Shown here one piece after another: positions 22,868 through 36,615 of a stretch of DNA of 64,000 bases (positions are counted from its first letter, which is position 1; each line of letters starts with the position of its first letter). The notes under the pieces are model-generated. The model ran no database searches. It was given only the letters and a program-made list of their open reading frames with translations, and was not told the origin of the DNA. Source of the DNA: Carettochelys insculpta (taxonomy: Eukaryota > Chordata > Testudines > Carettochelyidae); the NCBI RefSeq assembly GCF_033958435.1, contig NC_134138.1, positions 192,297,298-192,361,297 of the forward strand. Reading direction: 5' to 3'. Made by a program: the position numbers and the translations under genes.

Positions 22868-23526
22868 GTGCCAAGAAACGGGAAGAGCAGTCAGTTTCGT
22901 GATTATTGCTGGAAGAAGCACTCAGTGAATAGTGAGCTTTGGTCCTCTGTTGGACTTGCACTAGTGTGTCCATTACCATTTGATATTACCACTGTATTAA
23001 ACACACTGGCATTCTAATACAGATTCTAAAGGGGAAAAGCCGTCCATTAAAATATCCTTAGAGAAGTCCGTCCTGTGTTTAGTCTCAAGCTGGAAAAATA
23101 ACACTACACACAGTTATAGTGCATTGTATTTTAATCCTCAGGCTGCATTGGTCAGAAATATTACTGTCCTAATTTTACAGATGGGAAAAGCCAATAGAGA
23201 GACACTGTGATTTGTCCCAGACTAAACACCATACCTGTTATGGAGCCAGGGTAAGAACTCAGGAATTCCTCTCTTAAGACCCTGGGTCCATAGAGCAGGT
23301 TTGTACTCATTGTTTGTGCCTGTTGTAGTTTGGCTATGAATTGCAAATCCTCCAAGCTATCAGCCTTGGAGAAGAAATAACCGCTGTTTAATTTCCCTTC
23401 CTGTTACTAGATGTCCTTCCCTTAAATACGGTTGTAGACCAGAGTAGTAAATGTATTCTGGAAATTGGCTTATGCTTAAAAAAAAAAAGACACACATTTT
23501 AAATTTTCTACCTCTGCTACTAGCAT

Positions 23527-23700
23527 TGATTCATAGAAATTAAGCCGCAAAAGGATCTTTGTATCAGTCTAACTGCCTGTACATCACGTGTTGTTAAATT
23601 TCACCCAGTTACTTAGCGATGGAGACCCATAACTCGTCTGGTTAAAGCATATCAGCTGCCATGGCACTACTATTCTGTTATGTTTCTGATTATGTATATT
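23527..23700 (-). mobile_element. LINE 3'-end fragment (CR1-like)
   Basis: Starts with GATTCATAGAAATTAAGCC and continues AATTTCACCCAGTTACTTAG. This resembles the reverse complement of a reptilian LINE tail, also seen at 63400-63510 (TTTCACTCAACGATACC). Decayed and noncoding. The assignment is by recalled similarity. Confidence 0.5.
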
Positions 23701-25556
23701 GAGAGAAACAGAGACCTTGGTCAAAAATCAGAATTGTTGCTATGTTTGACAAAAGAAGCATGATTAAAATGCACTGAAGCTGAAATAATGACTGCACTCT
23801 ATGAAGATTAACGCTTGCCAACCTATAAAATCACCCAACTATGGCTCATCCCTGTGTAGTGGACAGAGTGGCATATCAATATATCTTCAGTAACAAGACA
23901 GAATTCCAACACCAATAGCAAAACCAATGTGCAGTTATTTGTCACTTTGTCTTCGCAACTTTCCCGCCAGGCAGGGTGAGAAATTTTTAGAAGGAGCCGT
24001 TTCTCCGTTGGAAAATACGATTCCACAGAACTGAAACATTCCATTTGGTTCCAAATGTGAAACTGGTCTGTAGCTGCAGAAGCTCGGTGCCAATCTGAAG
24101 AAGAAAAGATGTTTAAAACAATAATAATCTGAGATATTGTTAATCATTTTTAAAAAATGAAATGAAATTAATACACAAATAAAATACAAAAGTTTCCGTT
24201 TGAAAAAAGTTTTCATTAAAACAAATTGGCTTACTATTTCAAACTGAATTTTTTTAATTCTGTGCTGCATTTGCATATTTTTACATTTTATTTCATTATT
24301 AAAAAATCATCTACATTAGAAAAAATTTCAGTTTTTGCTCCACTCAGTAACAAAACAATTTTCAAACCCAGGGCTTGGGTTTTCTGAATAATTACCAGTT
24401 CTATTGATCACCCTGACTGGGAATTCTAAAATGCCAGCTAAGTGTAGACTTGGCACCAGAGTTTTACACATAAAAGCAGCAATGATAATTACCAGTGCCA
24501 TTTTACCCTGACCAATAGTAATTAAATACATGAAAATCTAGTCTGGATATCAGGAAATGTCTCCTTACAGGGAAGTCTACTACATTTTGAAATCTGTCCC
24601 TCAAGGCACAGAGTGGAAGCCCTATCAGTTGACTCAAACTAGACGAGACAAAACAGTGGAAAATACATTTTAGGAAACAATCAGAAACTAGGCACGCCCA
24701 TGGACTTGATTACCCAATAGGCCCTTTCCATCACTAAAGTCTACGGGCCAAATCCTGCTCCAGTCAGTGAATGCTGCCTAGGGGGAGCAGGGATGCCCAG
24801 AGATGTGCCCTAGACTTCAGGACTGCTGCAGTCTAGGTGGTGGACTAAAAATTTTGCAGACAGATGTAGTTTGGAATGGTTGTGAAGTAGAGATGCATAT
24901 ACACCTTCAGCGAGAGCACATATAAGTCACTGATCAGTGCACTTTGCATGTCTTCTCCTATGCCCAATCCATAGAGAATGAGACTATTACCCAGATACTT
25001 ATAAATCTGAAGAAGCTGCCAGTGCTCTTTCCCTCATATTTCAGCAGCACAGAGCAAACACTATGCATCTGATCCTAGCCATGGTAATTGACTTGATCAG
25101 AAGCAGAATTTGGCCCTATGAGCAGGTTGTTCTAGCTATCTCAATTAGCGTCCATAGTGTCCATAATCCTGTTAACCTGAAATGTCCCAAAATTACGGTC
25201 TCTGCTGACAAAATATATCTGCAATATAACCTTCCCGTTCAAACTCCCTCAGGCTGTCTGAAATGAAATGCATCATCCATGTCTTCTGACAATGGGAAAG
25301 CTTTCAAAACTGTACACAAGTGGTCAGAAATGCCACCTGCTCTAATATTTCCCTGACTGGTACCATGGCCACATCTCTATGCAAAGCCTCCATTGATGAT
25401 AATCTTCAATAGTATCCATAAAAAAGTTAATTGACTGCTGAGCTTTATTTATCTTCCTCACTCACTTCCCAACACATTAGGGCCAATTTCTCAATCAAGG
25501 TAACCTGGGTCTTCTTTTTATTGCTGCAAGGTCTCTGAACACCTGCTCTTTACAAA
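23701..25556. other. Unassigned sequence
   Basis: AT-rich, with several overlapping frames (23823-24044, 23935-24276 and 24328-24531, all minus) that show no domain. No repeat was recognised. Confidence 0.35.
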
Positions 25557-25700
25557 AGCACAGAAATATAGACCGGGAAGATGCCTGCACCAAGACAGGA
25601 CCAAGTAAACCCAGACCATGCCTGACAGGTGTTTGCCCAACCAGTTCTTAAAAACCTTCAGTGATGGTGTAGGCATGGAGGTGGGTGTGGCTTTTCCCCA
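25557..25700 (-). mobile_element. CR1 LINE 3'-end fragment
   Basis: Reads AGAAATATAGACCGGGAAGATGC, then CCATGCCTGACAGGTGTTTG, then CAACCAGTTCTTAAAAACC. This is the reverse complement of a CR1 3' region and parallels 6430-6545. Noncoding. Confidence 0.65.
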
Positions 25701-26639
25701 CTGTAGTCTCTGAAGTGGGTTTTGCCTCTTTGCTACACACCGTATGGAAACAACAGGCTAAGTAACTGGGGACATCAGCTTTCTGGTCCCAAGTCATAGG
25801 CAGGGCAGGGCTGCGAGTGGTTCAGAGGACCCAAACCCTGAGCCTGGACTGCGACCCCAGCACACAGTGTAGCACAAGTAGAGGCTGAGCACCCACCAAG
25901 TAAGCCAGCTGGCTATGGGAAGGGGTGCCCATGAGCACAGGCCTCCTGACCTAAGGGAGGGACATACTGCCACCCTAGGGCTGGGAACAGAGGAGACTCA
26001 GACCCATCCAACTCCACCACATCCCAGCCTAAGGCCGTAATGGTGGCAGCATGGTCTGCCACTCAGTCAGCAGGGAATCCACCCCCAACACACCGAGCAC
26101 ATCTCTGGTGGTACTGCAGACGCGTGGCAGTCTGGTTCCCCACGCTGATTATTACACACCCCCTTGGTCGCACCTCTTCGTCTCCCCAGGCAGCCATGTC
26201 AAACTCGTGGCCAGGGACTGCATGCGGCCCGACCAATTTCTTTTGCAGCCTGTGACTAGGTGTTAATAGAACATCTAAGTATGGCCTGCCCAGTCACACA
26301 CCTTTCTCCAGCACGCGCAAGCAGCAGGGGCAGGACATACACCAATCCCAGCTCCTTGGGCTGTCCATGTCCAGAGCATGCTTAAAACCCCAGGGAGCCA
26401 AGGGGGTTTTAATACACACAGACCAGACAGGGACAGCCTGAGAAGCTGGGCTTGGTGTGTGCACTGCCCCCTGCCACTCACGTGTGCCAGAGAAGAGTGT
26501 GTGACCACTCTAAGGAGAGGGATGGTGAAACCCACGTTGGCTGAGGCAGAGAGGGGCAGCTCCCTGGGGCAGCAGCAGCTAGGGAGCCAAGGGGGGGAGC
26601 AGAGCAAGGGGCAGCCAAGGCATGCAAGGTAGAGTAATA

Positions 26640-26800
26640 TGGGGAGCACATATGGCGGGGTGCAGTGCAGGCCTCATGGGGCCTGGGGGTAGTGCATGTG
26701 GGGGGGCAGTGCAAGCCTTAAGGGGTCTGGGGGTGGTGCAGTGAGGGGCTGCACTGCAGTGGGGGGGATACAAGCCTCAAAGAGCCTGAAGAGTGGGAAC
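26640..26800. repeat. G-rich imperfect tandem repeat
   Basis: A unit of about 55-60 bases, containing GTGCAGTGCAGGCCTCATGG or a variant followed by GCCTGGGGG, recurs about three times with decay. The G runs make guanine quadruplexes possible. The opposing long frames here (26478-26714, 26579-26773, 26777-27322) reflect the base composition. Confidence 0.55.
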
Positions 26801-27172
26801 ACAGCGCAATGGCGGATTGCAGTGTAAACCCCAGAATGTCTGAGAAGGCAGTGCAGAGAAACTTGGGGGGAGGGGGTCTCCGAGGAAGAGGGGAATGTAA
26901 TGCTTCTCCTTCGGTGGTACTGAAAGAAAATCTCCTTTCCGGACTTTGGACAATAGCCGCAAAAGCTGTGAAACCTGACCTGGTCTCTCCTCACCACCCC
27001 TTCCCTTACTGGGGACCACCCAGTCCCACCCAGTGCCCCTTTTCTTTCCCTCCGCTTCCTCTATGCAGGAAAAAAAATGTCGGATTGTGACGTCTTCTAT
27101 GGCCCACTGAAAGGGGGTGGGGGAAAGGGGAATGTCTAGTCTCCAAATGGGGAGAGAGGCTGCTCTTGTAGG

Positions 27173-27445
27173 ACGACCATATGTCCCAGTCCCGAACACA
27201 GGACAGGGAGATATGGGGGGGAGGAGTGTCTCCCAGCACACGCCCCCCCGACTTCCCTGAGGCTCGGGAAAGTGACCTACCTGCTCTCCAGCCAGCAGCT
27301 GCTCCTGCAAAGCTGCTGGCACAAAAGGTCAGTGGGGGGAGGGCCCAAAGACAGGAGAATTCATCCCTTTTAAAAAATAACTAGGGATGCCTTTTTGGTG
27401 TCCCAAGTACAGGACCATCCCGCCCAGCACGGGACAGATGGTCAC
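27173..27445. mobile_element. DNA-transposon-like element with GACCATATGTCCC ends
   Basis: The left GACCATATGTCCC (about 27175-27187) and right GGGACAGATGGTC (27431-27443) are inverted matches with one mismatch, followed inward by CGAACACAGGAC and GTCCCAAGTACAGGACC. No transposase is present. The family is not assigned. Confidence 0.5.
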
Positions 27446-30400
27446 CTTCTGCTCTTGGAGCAGAGAGGGGTTTCACTGTGTTTTACCCAAACTGTACAAA
27501 GGCCAGAGGGAAATACATAAAGTCAGCCAAAATATCATGCGAAGCTTGTCACAATGATGCACAAAGCAAACCCTGTACCATGGAAATGTTCCAGCGTAAG
27601 TATTCCCTTAGCGACATAGCATGGGGGCATTTCACCAGTGAGCTGGTGACGATCAGTTTCTCTGAGCCCTAATCTTCATTCTCCGAGTCTGTATAGCTCC
27701 ATTCCCCTCAGATACCCCTTCTTTAAATTAACTCTTCCTGCTGTTCCTTCCAGCCACAAATCTCAAAGCCCATTCATTCATTCATTTATGCTGGTTAGGC
27801 ATGACTTTCCTGTGTGGCAGGTTATCCTCATTTTTAGAGATGATGAAACTGACAGCACAGAGAGTGCAGAGCTAGCCGCAGAATGCAGATGTCCTGATAC
27901 CTGGCTTAAACCATCCGTCCCTTCTTTCTTCAAGATGTTTTGGCTTTTCTGATTTGGCTTTTCTCACTGGTCTGCTTTCATCATCAGTATTTTCTATCTT
28001 TCTTCCCTCACTGCTAGGTGTGTCTTTTCTCAAATTTCATGAGCTATTACTAAAATTATAAAACAATAAAATTCATATGAGGTATTAAATTCTCAGTTAA
28101 AATTATTGTATTACATTCAGACAAGACCCGAAAACTATAAGCTACAATAATGAATAAGTCTGACTTGACGATAGAAATACATTTTCTTTAGTGCCCCTGA
28201 ACGCTATCAGATTTTGTTTATTCGGCCCTCAGTAGGCTGTGAGTGTGACATGCCTGCCCCAGGGTATATTGCAAGTGTCAGTCACAGCCACTTCTCAGCA
28301 TCAGGCATGTCAGGCAGTCCTGGTACCTGGGCGGTCTCCTGGGGACAGCCCAAGTCTTTCAGGGTTCCAGCTCTAGCAGTGGGCTGCAAGCAGCTGCCTC
28401 CATCAGCAGCTCAACTGAGCAGCAGGGCCAACCTCTTATACTTCCTGTCCAACTCTCCCGCGTTTGGCATGGCAGTTTAGGCCTTCAGAGTTCTGCCCAC
28501 CTGGGAGCATCTGGCGCTCCCTCACTGTCAGTGTCTGAGGGAGGCCATGTCCCCTTGCTCAAGATGGGACTTGAGCCTTCCATGGAAATATTTTCCAGAA
28601 CTTAACTACCCACACAGCTGAAAAGGGGTTGTTTTTTTTTTCTCGTTGGTTTTTTTTCCCCCATGTCAGACAGCAAAACTTAGCAAACTAGGTAAAACAA
28701 AGCTAGCCTGTACATAGGAAATCAGACACTATATAGTAATGGCAATCACCACACTGCAGCAGTAAGAGAGCTGTTAATTTATGTGTTGAAGAATTTAAAA
28801 AAAGAAAATCAAAAAGTACCGGGACTTTAATGTATAGAATTTAAACCCACAAGCGCTGGGAAATTCAGAGCTAAAGTGCCAATGCCACCTGAGTTCTATT
28901 CACCTTGCTTAGTGATGCAACGCTTATTACATGACTACACAACCCTGGGCCAGGTTAAGTCCCTTAAATGAGGTGAAGCAAAGTTAAAAGAATTTTTAAG
29001 GTTAATAAATGGTCATTAAGCAATTGTGTAAAATATCAGCTAAAAAGGTTCAAAATAGTTTCAGACAGCAGATTTCCTCGCTTTGGCTAGTAATACCATT
29101 TTAGCCATAATTAAATAATGTTCAGCCTCTCCCTTACTCTCCTGCTGCTATAAGGTTGGCTTTTTTAGTACACTTTCTCCCATTTTGAACAATGAAAACA
29201 GATGAGTCAATTTCTGTATCGCTCGCTCTAACAGAATGCCACAATATTTGGGTTGCAAACTTTGCCAAGGAAAGTTTATTTATTTAAAAAATAGTTTCCA
29301 AAGGAATTTTGTTTATTGTTATCATTATTTTATTAAGATTGTGATTGTTTTTATACCATCTTAGCTGAAAAAATGCGCCCTGTCAGGGCCAAACTGTTTG
29401 ATATTGTTATTGAAAAGAAATGAATGTGATGTACTTCGTTAACTGTTCTGGATTTTTAGCTAATATATATTGTGTCTGTGGTCTGTACTGTCGCTGTCGT
29501 GGTATTATTCTCCTGAAAATACAGTAGGGGAAAGTACAGGGGAGTAAGTAAGGGGTCAACTGAGTAAAACGTATAGTACTGTCCCTTTACAGTGGTGATT
29601 TGAACCATGGGCTGGGTTCCAGTGGCCTTGTAAGATTGCCTCATGCCTATACAGGTAATTGGTTCAAACACCCACCGAGAGCTATTGGTCAACAACAAGC
29701 ACTGTTTTTCAACGGTTAGTCATAGTAAGCAACGTTTATTTGCTCAGGCCGGATTTGCAAAGTCAGACTTTACCACTGCTCTCAGGAAACTACAGCACCT
29801 CCTGGTACTGCAGCACGGTGCCACCTAGGCTCTTCTGACTGGAAGTATCTTGTTCTTTGGAATGCACTGTACTTATGGCCATCCCCAAGTGGAGAATCCT
29901 CTCCGGTACCCAGTCTGAATAGAAAGCCCAGCTGCAGAGATGTTATAAATACTGTGCCCTTCTACCTGAACAACAAAGAGCCAAATTCGGCCAAACCTCA
30001 CACTGCTATGCAGGGTTGGGGAGTGCAGAGCATCACTAACCGTCACTTTCTTCTAACACTGAACAAGGAATGTTACTAGAAAAAAGGACGCAGTGGAATC
30101 CCCGGGGGTGTGTCTACTGTTTAAACAATACACATAATATAGAGGAACCACTCAAGCACAGTGAGGACCAAACAACCATGTTTTCTGAACATATATCATA
30201 CAAGGCCTAGCTACCTATACACAATGCTGCTGCAGAAGGGTTCTTGTGACTTCTGAAATACACATAACTTGGACCAGTGCACATTTTGTGTCAATACTTG
30301 CCAGTACTGAGTACCAGCACCTCAGCAGCCTCAGATATCAGGTTGGCTGGGGGAAAGGGGGTGGGAGGGAGCACGGGGAGCCAGCTGAGTACCAGCTCCA

Positions 30401-33400
30401 TTTTTTTATTGCAACAAAAAAGGCACTGACTTCAACCATGATTTTTTGGCAGCAACAATGGTGAGGAATCCCCCTAACCACACACAAATGTAATCAGCTC
30501 CAGGCCCCAGCCAGAATTTCTGGAATCACTAAATATCATCCCTGGTTTTGCTTGGCAACCTTGCTCAGCTGTACTTCCCCATTAACAAACACTGAGTCAC
30601 GTGTATGAAACCTGGGACATATTAATGGAGGTGGGGAAGGGAACACACCAACAATGACTCAAAATGAATGTTAAGAAAACATTGTCTCACAGCAACAACT
30701 TTGGCAGCTGTCCCTTAACACAGTTCACCACCCACTAGAGCGAGCACAAGATAACTGTCCTTCAGCACACCACTTCCTTCTTCCCCAACCACTAAATCAC
30801 ACTCTCATTTTGGTGCAGTGAAGTGCTGCATGCTATAGTTCAGAGGTTCTGCCACCTAACCCAACTATATGGATTTAGTGGCTAGCTCAGCCAGGCCTCA
30901 CCCACTTCTCTCAGCTGTGCTACTGTCCTCTGCAACTTCAGTAAAAGCCCCTCCCACTCCTGCACACCCTGATGGAGTCATTCGCATGACATTTCTCAGT
31001 GCAAAGATCTCTGCAGACCTAGAAGTCTTTTGGGAGTAAGGAACCAATCGCATACAAAACCCTTCATCAGGCTCTAATCCACAATATGAACACCTGGACC
31101 AATTCTTAACTCAGGTCCTCTACCCAACCATTTCTGGGTTTGTGTACAGTTATGGTGACTCCTAGTTTGTAACTGGAGGAATTCTGGGCAGAAAGCTTGT
31201 ACGTATAAAACTTTCTCTGTAGTTGTACTTCCCCGCTGCTTACCAATATATGGAGCAGAGAATTCTTTCCCCTCTGGAGCGCATGTCAGTCTGGATTTCT
31301 GGGTAAATATCTTATGCACATGGAGTAGCCTGTGCCCATTCTTCCCCCTTATTCAGCAACAGAGGGAGAGCCCGTGCTTGGAACTTTGCCCATACTTCCT
31401 CCTGTCTGGCTTCCTGCTACCTGTTTAAAGAAACAGATCACTCCCTGTGCTCAGAGAAGCCTGGGAACTTTCCCTCTGATGTTCCCCAAAGGGGGCTAGG
31501 AGTAAGAGCCTATTGGGCATAGAGACTACAGGATGTCTATGCCTGTCTCTGTGTTCACAGGAGGAAGAGCCATGTGTTGCCAGGAGTCTAGGTTAGTAAC
31601 ACACAACAAATGGGAGAGCTCTTAGAATCAGTTGAGGGGATTAAAGTCAGGATCACCGAGTGCAGGGATGTTTTCAGGGACTGGAAAGCGAGTCACCAGG
31701 AAGGGCTGGTGGCAGGTCAGCTGGGAAGGGGAAGGCAAGCAACATGGCAGAGGAAGCTGAATGGAGCATGTAGAAAAGCCAATTCAAAGGATTTAGATCA
31801 GGATGAACAGCAGAATTGTTCCATGCTTAATTGAAAGGAATCCTGCCGCCCCTCCCTCGGCTTTTGTACTCAGCTCACTCCTGTGTCTCTGCCACATACA
31901 CATTCTCTTTCTCATAGGTACATTCAAAGAGATCTGAGGTGACACTTTCCACACTCCAGCTCAGAATCTTTATTTCACCAGAGGAACACAGAACTTAGCG
32001 TACCACTTCCTTTGGATTCTGTACATTAACAAGTTGTCAGATTCAGAGAGGCAGATTTTCACAAGGGCCGCGACATTCTGTTAGCAACAACCACTTTCTT
32101 CCAAGACATTGTGTTCTAGTTTGAAAAGGGGTCATGCCCCCAGCAGCTTTGATTGGAACAGTGCACTGAGCTGTGTGCGCAACACCCACCAGCTCATTTG
32201 AGAAGCAGCACTTTCCAAAAAACAGCCTATGGAATGGAAGGAAGCTCATGCATCTTCTCCGCTAACCAGAGAGTTGGCCTGTAAAATGCCACCACAGCTG
32301 TTAGTGAGCTGCAGTCCATTATTCCAAACTTCTAATAAAGCAGGCATTGCATATTAAGAGAACTGTCGTGCAGATGAGGTAGCTCTGAAGGGGGTCGCCT
32401 TGATTAAACTAGGTTGTTCTGCTGAGAAGTCCTCAGTTTGCTCTCTTGGTTATGGCTGTTACTAGTGCGGCAGCAGGGTGACATGAATTGCCTTTTATCT
32501 AATTGGAAAACTCCCACAGAGCTGAGAAGTACTCATTTAGACAGGCAAATCAATAAAGGAAATGGTAAGTATGAGAATAAAGAGGGGCTATAGAGTCTGT
32601 GCTAGGCCTATATGCATCTGCCTAATAAAGATTAACTCCTGCCAGTTTGATGCAATTCCTGGCCCTGGCTTACAGTGAGAGGCTGTTCTGTCTCACCCTG
32701 GGATCGCGTTGCGGAGGAAAAAAAGCAGGACGCTGATATTTGCAGAAACAGTCTAGCCTTAGATACAGTGCAAGGAAGGAGCTGACTTAGTAACCAGATC
32801 AGAAATTAACCTTCCCTGATTCCACTAAAAGGAAAAGAGAAGAAAACTGACTCTGGGACACAGCAAGAGCTGGGGCAGTGTTCCCAGAATGCACTTGTGT
32901 TGAAAATTGGATTGTAATCTAGGGCTCCTTCGGCCGTGGAACCACCACGAGGGAGCCACAGAGGGTGTTTATTTCCCCCACCCTCAAATTTCTATCGTTG
33001 TTTACATCTGCCCATCACTATAGAGCTAGGAAGGATTCATGTACACTCACCCCCCACCATCTCTAAAATTACGTTGAATAACTGCTTCAAAACTGATAAG
33101 CGAGGTTGTTCATCAAGCAAGCTTTGTCCTAAAGAAAACACAAAGAATTCCTATAGTCATTCATTTTCAGATTGTTGTTTTCTCCCCCCTGTTCCTTTTT
33201 GGTCCTTTCTTCTCCTATAGCTCCTTCACCACAGGTTTAGTAACATACCCTCTGCTCACTGGCTTCAGGCATTGGAGAAAAAGCCCTTTTTAACAATGTA
33301 AGTATCTGTTTCTCCCAGTGATGCTATGGTATGCATAAGTCACTGCGTGATTTGATGGGAGACGAGATATGGACACTTGCTGTCTTTACACACAGAAACG

Positions 33401-34140
33401 AGGGCTTGACTGTCCCGCTCGCTTACACCACCATTACACCTGGGCAGTGCCTTTTTTGTAAAGAAAAGAGGAGCCAGTACTCAGCCAGCTCTCCCCACCC
33501 CACCCCAACCATGGCTGGGGCTGCCTCGGTGCCGTTACTCCTGATTTGCATCTGCATTAGTCAAAACAGAACCCAGCCTATTGTGCAGGAACGGGGGAAC
33601 TTTTCATCGAGCTGCCAGGATCGCAATCATTCTCCAGGCTAGCTTTTAGGCCCTTACTCAAGTCAGCTCCTTCATTTTTGTGGAGATGGGGCAGGCAGTT
33701 CATTTTGGTGTGTTTGGTTTTGTTTCTTTACTGTCTCAATGCCATTTTGAAGACCAACATTCATGACTCCAGACAGATCAACACACTGCAAGCGGACTGT
33801 CTCTCCATATAGCTCATGTATGTGAGTATTTTAAGCTAGAAATTTTGCTTTCACCAGTTGAAAATTTGTCCCTTTTTTAAAAACCTATTGACTGCCACCG
33901 CAGCTAAGTGAAGAACAATAGTAAAAATAACTCCTGTTGAAGTGACCGGGACAATGACTGGCACTTAGAGATTCAGAATTGTGTCTTCAACATAACGAGT
34001 GCCCTTGAAGCAAGCATGCGACAAACAGAACATTGAGAAATGAGGGAGGGGATCATCATAGAAAGGCCTTATGTTATTTTTTTCCATGCAGGAGACCTGG
34101 GATCAGAAGAGACCTTCAGACACCCAGTCCTTCGACACAC
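27446..34140. other. Unassigned sequence, no gene seen
   Basis: This 6.7-kb stretch has no convincing exon or well-bounded repeat. The frames at 28214-28480, 29456-29698, 30246-30464, 31610-31834 and 33331-33642 lack family features. It may include ancient repeats too diverged to see without alignment. Confidence 0.35.
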
Positions 34141-34150
34141 CTGCGATGGT

Positions 34151-34331
34151 AACAACAAGAAGTCCTGCAGCACCTCATAGACTAATAGATATTTTGGAGC
34201 ATAAGCTTTCGTGGGCAAAGACCCACTTCATCATAAAGCTTATGCTCCAAAATATCTGTTAGTCTATAAGGTGCCACAGGACTTCTTGTTGTTTTTGAAG
34301 ATACAGACTAACTCAGCTACCCCTCTGATAT
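34151..34331 (+). mobile_element. Hairpin (foldback) short element, copy 4 (centre deleted)
   Basis: Arms run AACAACAAGAAGTCCTGCAG to about 34233, then the complement from TAAAGCTTATGCTCC. The AGATGCATCT centre is missing. The right tail ends ACTAACTCAGCTACCCCTCT. The flanks CTGCGATGGT (34141-34150) and CTGTGATGGT (34332-34341) match at 9 of 10 bases. It is shorter than the other three copies because of the central loss. Confidence 0.8.
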
Positions 34332-34810
34332 CTGTGATGGTCTTATTCCCCGGGAACAGGGCTCCACACTATAACAGAATGAAGAGCCATCTGTTCAACA
34401 AACCCATTGTCCATATTGTTTTCACATTGGTCCTTACTGGTATCTTCTCAGTAACTCTTTAAGAGGCCTGCTCAGTCTCCTCTCTCCTGACTGTCCATCT
34501 CTCCTTCTTGCTCTTGATGGGTACATGTCTAAGGCAGCATCTCATCAGCCACCTTCTTGCATTTGCACTTGGGACCTATGCACCACTGAAAGTGGGGAGG
34601 TAAAATCATACTCCTAAGCAGAATGGTTCCAGTTTCTTTGCTTAGAGCTTTCTCATATTAACCTTGACACAAAGATTCATTACAAAGCAACACAAAGTGG
34701 TCTCAGTGTCCCTTCAGTGCTTGTCTAGTGGTGCTTCCACAGTCCTTGCAGCTTTTCTTTCAGCATTCCACCACCATCCCTAACTTCCCAGCCAACTACT
34801 GCTCCTACAG

Positions 34811-36350
34811 GTGTCTACTTCTGAGGCCTTCCACCAGGCACCCTCAGCAGCCAAACGGGGAGCCAAAAAGCTGCAGGGCCCCTGCTGGTCAGAGGCCAAA
34901 CTCCAAGACCTAGCGGGGCTTTGGGGTGAGGAAGAGGTGCTTCACATGATGGGGAGCAAGTGGCAGAACGCAGAAGCGTTCACTCAACTGGCCGAGGGCC
35001 TGGCCACCTGGGGGATCACCCTGCCTGCACTCTGGATCACATCCAGAGCAAGGTGAAGGAGTTGCAGCAGTGTTATGCCCGGGCCCGGGACATGGCCAGC
35101 TGGTCTGGGGCCACCCCCACCACTTGCCCCTATTACAGGGAGCTCAGGGCCATCCTGGGCCCCTGGGACACCTCCTCCCCTCACAGGCCACATTGGACAC
35201 CACAGACGAGGAGTCCCAGCAGGCCTCAGAGCTGGAGGCCAGCCCAGAGGCCAGCCCCACATCCTGGGGCCCACCTGAGGGGCCACCCCTCGGGATGGCA
35301 CAGGAGGAGGTCCAGCAGTGAGGAGGTGGGGCTCCTCAAAGACCTCCCCTCCCGGAGCACCAGCCAGGCGTCCACCCACCGGGATTCCCCCCCGACTGCA
35401 GCAGTGGACGGTCAGGTACGTACCCCACAGGGCACACACCTCCGGGCCATGGGGCGGGGGCACCAGACATGACCGGGAGCCCCACACACCCCCAGCAGAT
35501 CCAGCCACAGCACAGTCCAGGATGGTGGCATGGCCATCAGCACCTGTCAGCACCCACACCCATGGACAGCACTGTGCCCTAACCCCAGGGGCAGGGGGAC
35601 CATGCAGTGGGGACACCCAACAGGAACACCACACCCACCGATGGGAACGGAGACCCAGCACCCAAGGGGAGATGGGGGGGAATGGGCCATGGGCCAAGGC
35701 AAAATACTAACAGCCTTCCCTTCCCTCTCTCTCCACAGCTGCACGATCTGAGGCCCAAGGCAGCCAGGCACCCTCCATGGTCCCCAAGAGCCCGCCAGAG
35801 GTCAGGCATCACCAGCACCCAGGAACACCTCCAAAGCCAGCTGGATGGGCACGCCACCGCCGGACCCAGGGGATGGCACCCATGAACCCCCAGCTCCTGG
35901 CAGCTCTCCGGCGGCAGGTGGAGGTGGCTGAGGAGAGGTGCCACTTCCATAGGGAGAAGTCCATCCGGCACTGGGCGGCATGGCAGGAATTCATGGGCAT
36001 CTTCCAGGACATAGCCAGGTCGATCTGGGAGGCTGTCGCCCAGCTCCCGCCTCCTGCCACCCTCCCCACCACTCCACCCAATGTCCCCCCTGCCACCCCA
36101 CCCGCCGTGCTGCCTGCCTCGCCCCCTGCCACCCCACTTGCTGCGCTGCCTGCCTTGCCGCCTGCCGCACCACCTGCCGTGTTGCCTGCCAGCCTCCCAG
36201 GACTGGGGCCCACTGGGGCTGAAGACCAGCCGGTGGAGGCATCCCAGCCATACCTGCCGGTCCTGCCACCCCCAGCCAGCCGCGCTGGGGACCGCAGACA
36301 AAGGGGGGGAGGGGTCTCACCACTGTACACCCAACCCAGATTGATGGGCC
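34811..36350 (+). pseudogene. Harbinger Myb/SANT-like accessory protein
   Basis: In Harbinger elements this second protein binds DNA and brings the transposase into the nucleus and to the ends. The first exon holds a trihelix/SANT-like domain: PCWSEAKLQDLAGLWGEEE, then SKVKELQQCYARARD, then CPYYRELRAILG. It is broken by frame shifts near 35010 and 35170, and the start codon position reads GTG. An intron fits 35416-35738 (CAG/GTACGT donor; CTCTCTCCACAG acceptor). The second exon continues with LLAALRRQVEVAEERC, a probable coiled-coil, then a Pro/Ala-rich repeat (about 36062-36200). The stop is near 36427 in the open frame. Not functional as it stands. Confidence 0.7.
36062..36200 (+). repeat. 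Pro/Ala-coding tandem repeat
   Basis: Units of about 15-24 bases of the form CCTGCCACCCCACC or CTGCCTGCC recur and encode LPASPPATPLAALPALPP-type text in the accessory protein. It is a degenerate minisatellite inside the second exon. Antisense frames across it are artefacts. Confidence 0.65.
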
Positions 36351-36615
36351 AACAGCCGGGCCATCCACTGGTCCCCCATTTGTACATAGTTGTCCCCCTT
36401 GTATATAGTTGTTCCCCTTGTATATAGCTGTCCTCCTGTGTATATTGGTTCCAGTTTTTGTTCTGCACGTAAGACGGTTTGCCGGTTTTCAATATCCACA
36501 GTTTTGTTTTCCAAAGAACCTGAGACATGTTCTTGTTGCGGGGTTAGTGTGCGGGCAGAGTAGGCGGTGTGGGGGTGGTGTGTGAGGGGCCCTTTGAGGA
36601 AGGCCAGGGAGGGAC

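Noticed and set aside
26777..27322. 181-codon minus-strand frame
   Set aside because: Runs through a G-rich array and a transposon-like element; composition explains the open frame.
35579..36528. Two minus-strand frames of about 240 codons
   Set aside because: Antisense shadows of the GC-rich accessory gene of the Harbinger element.
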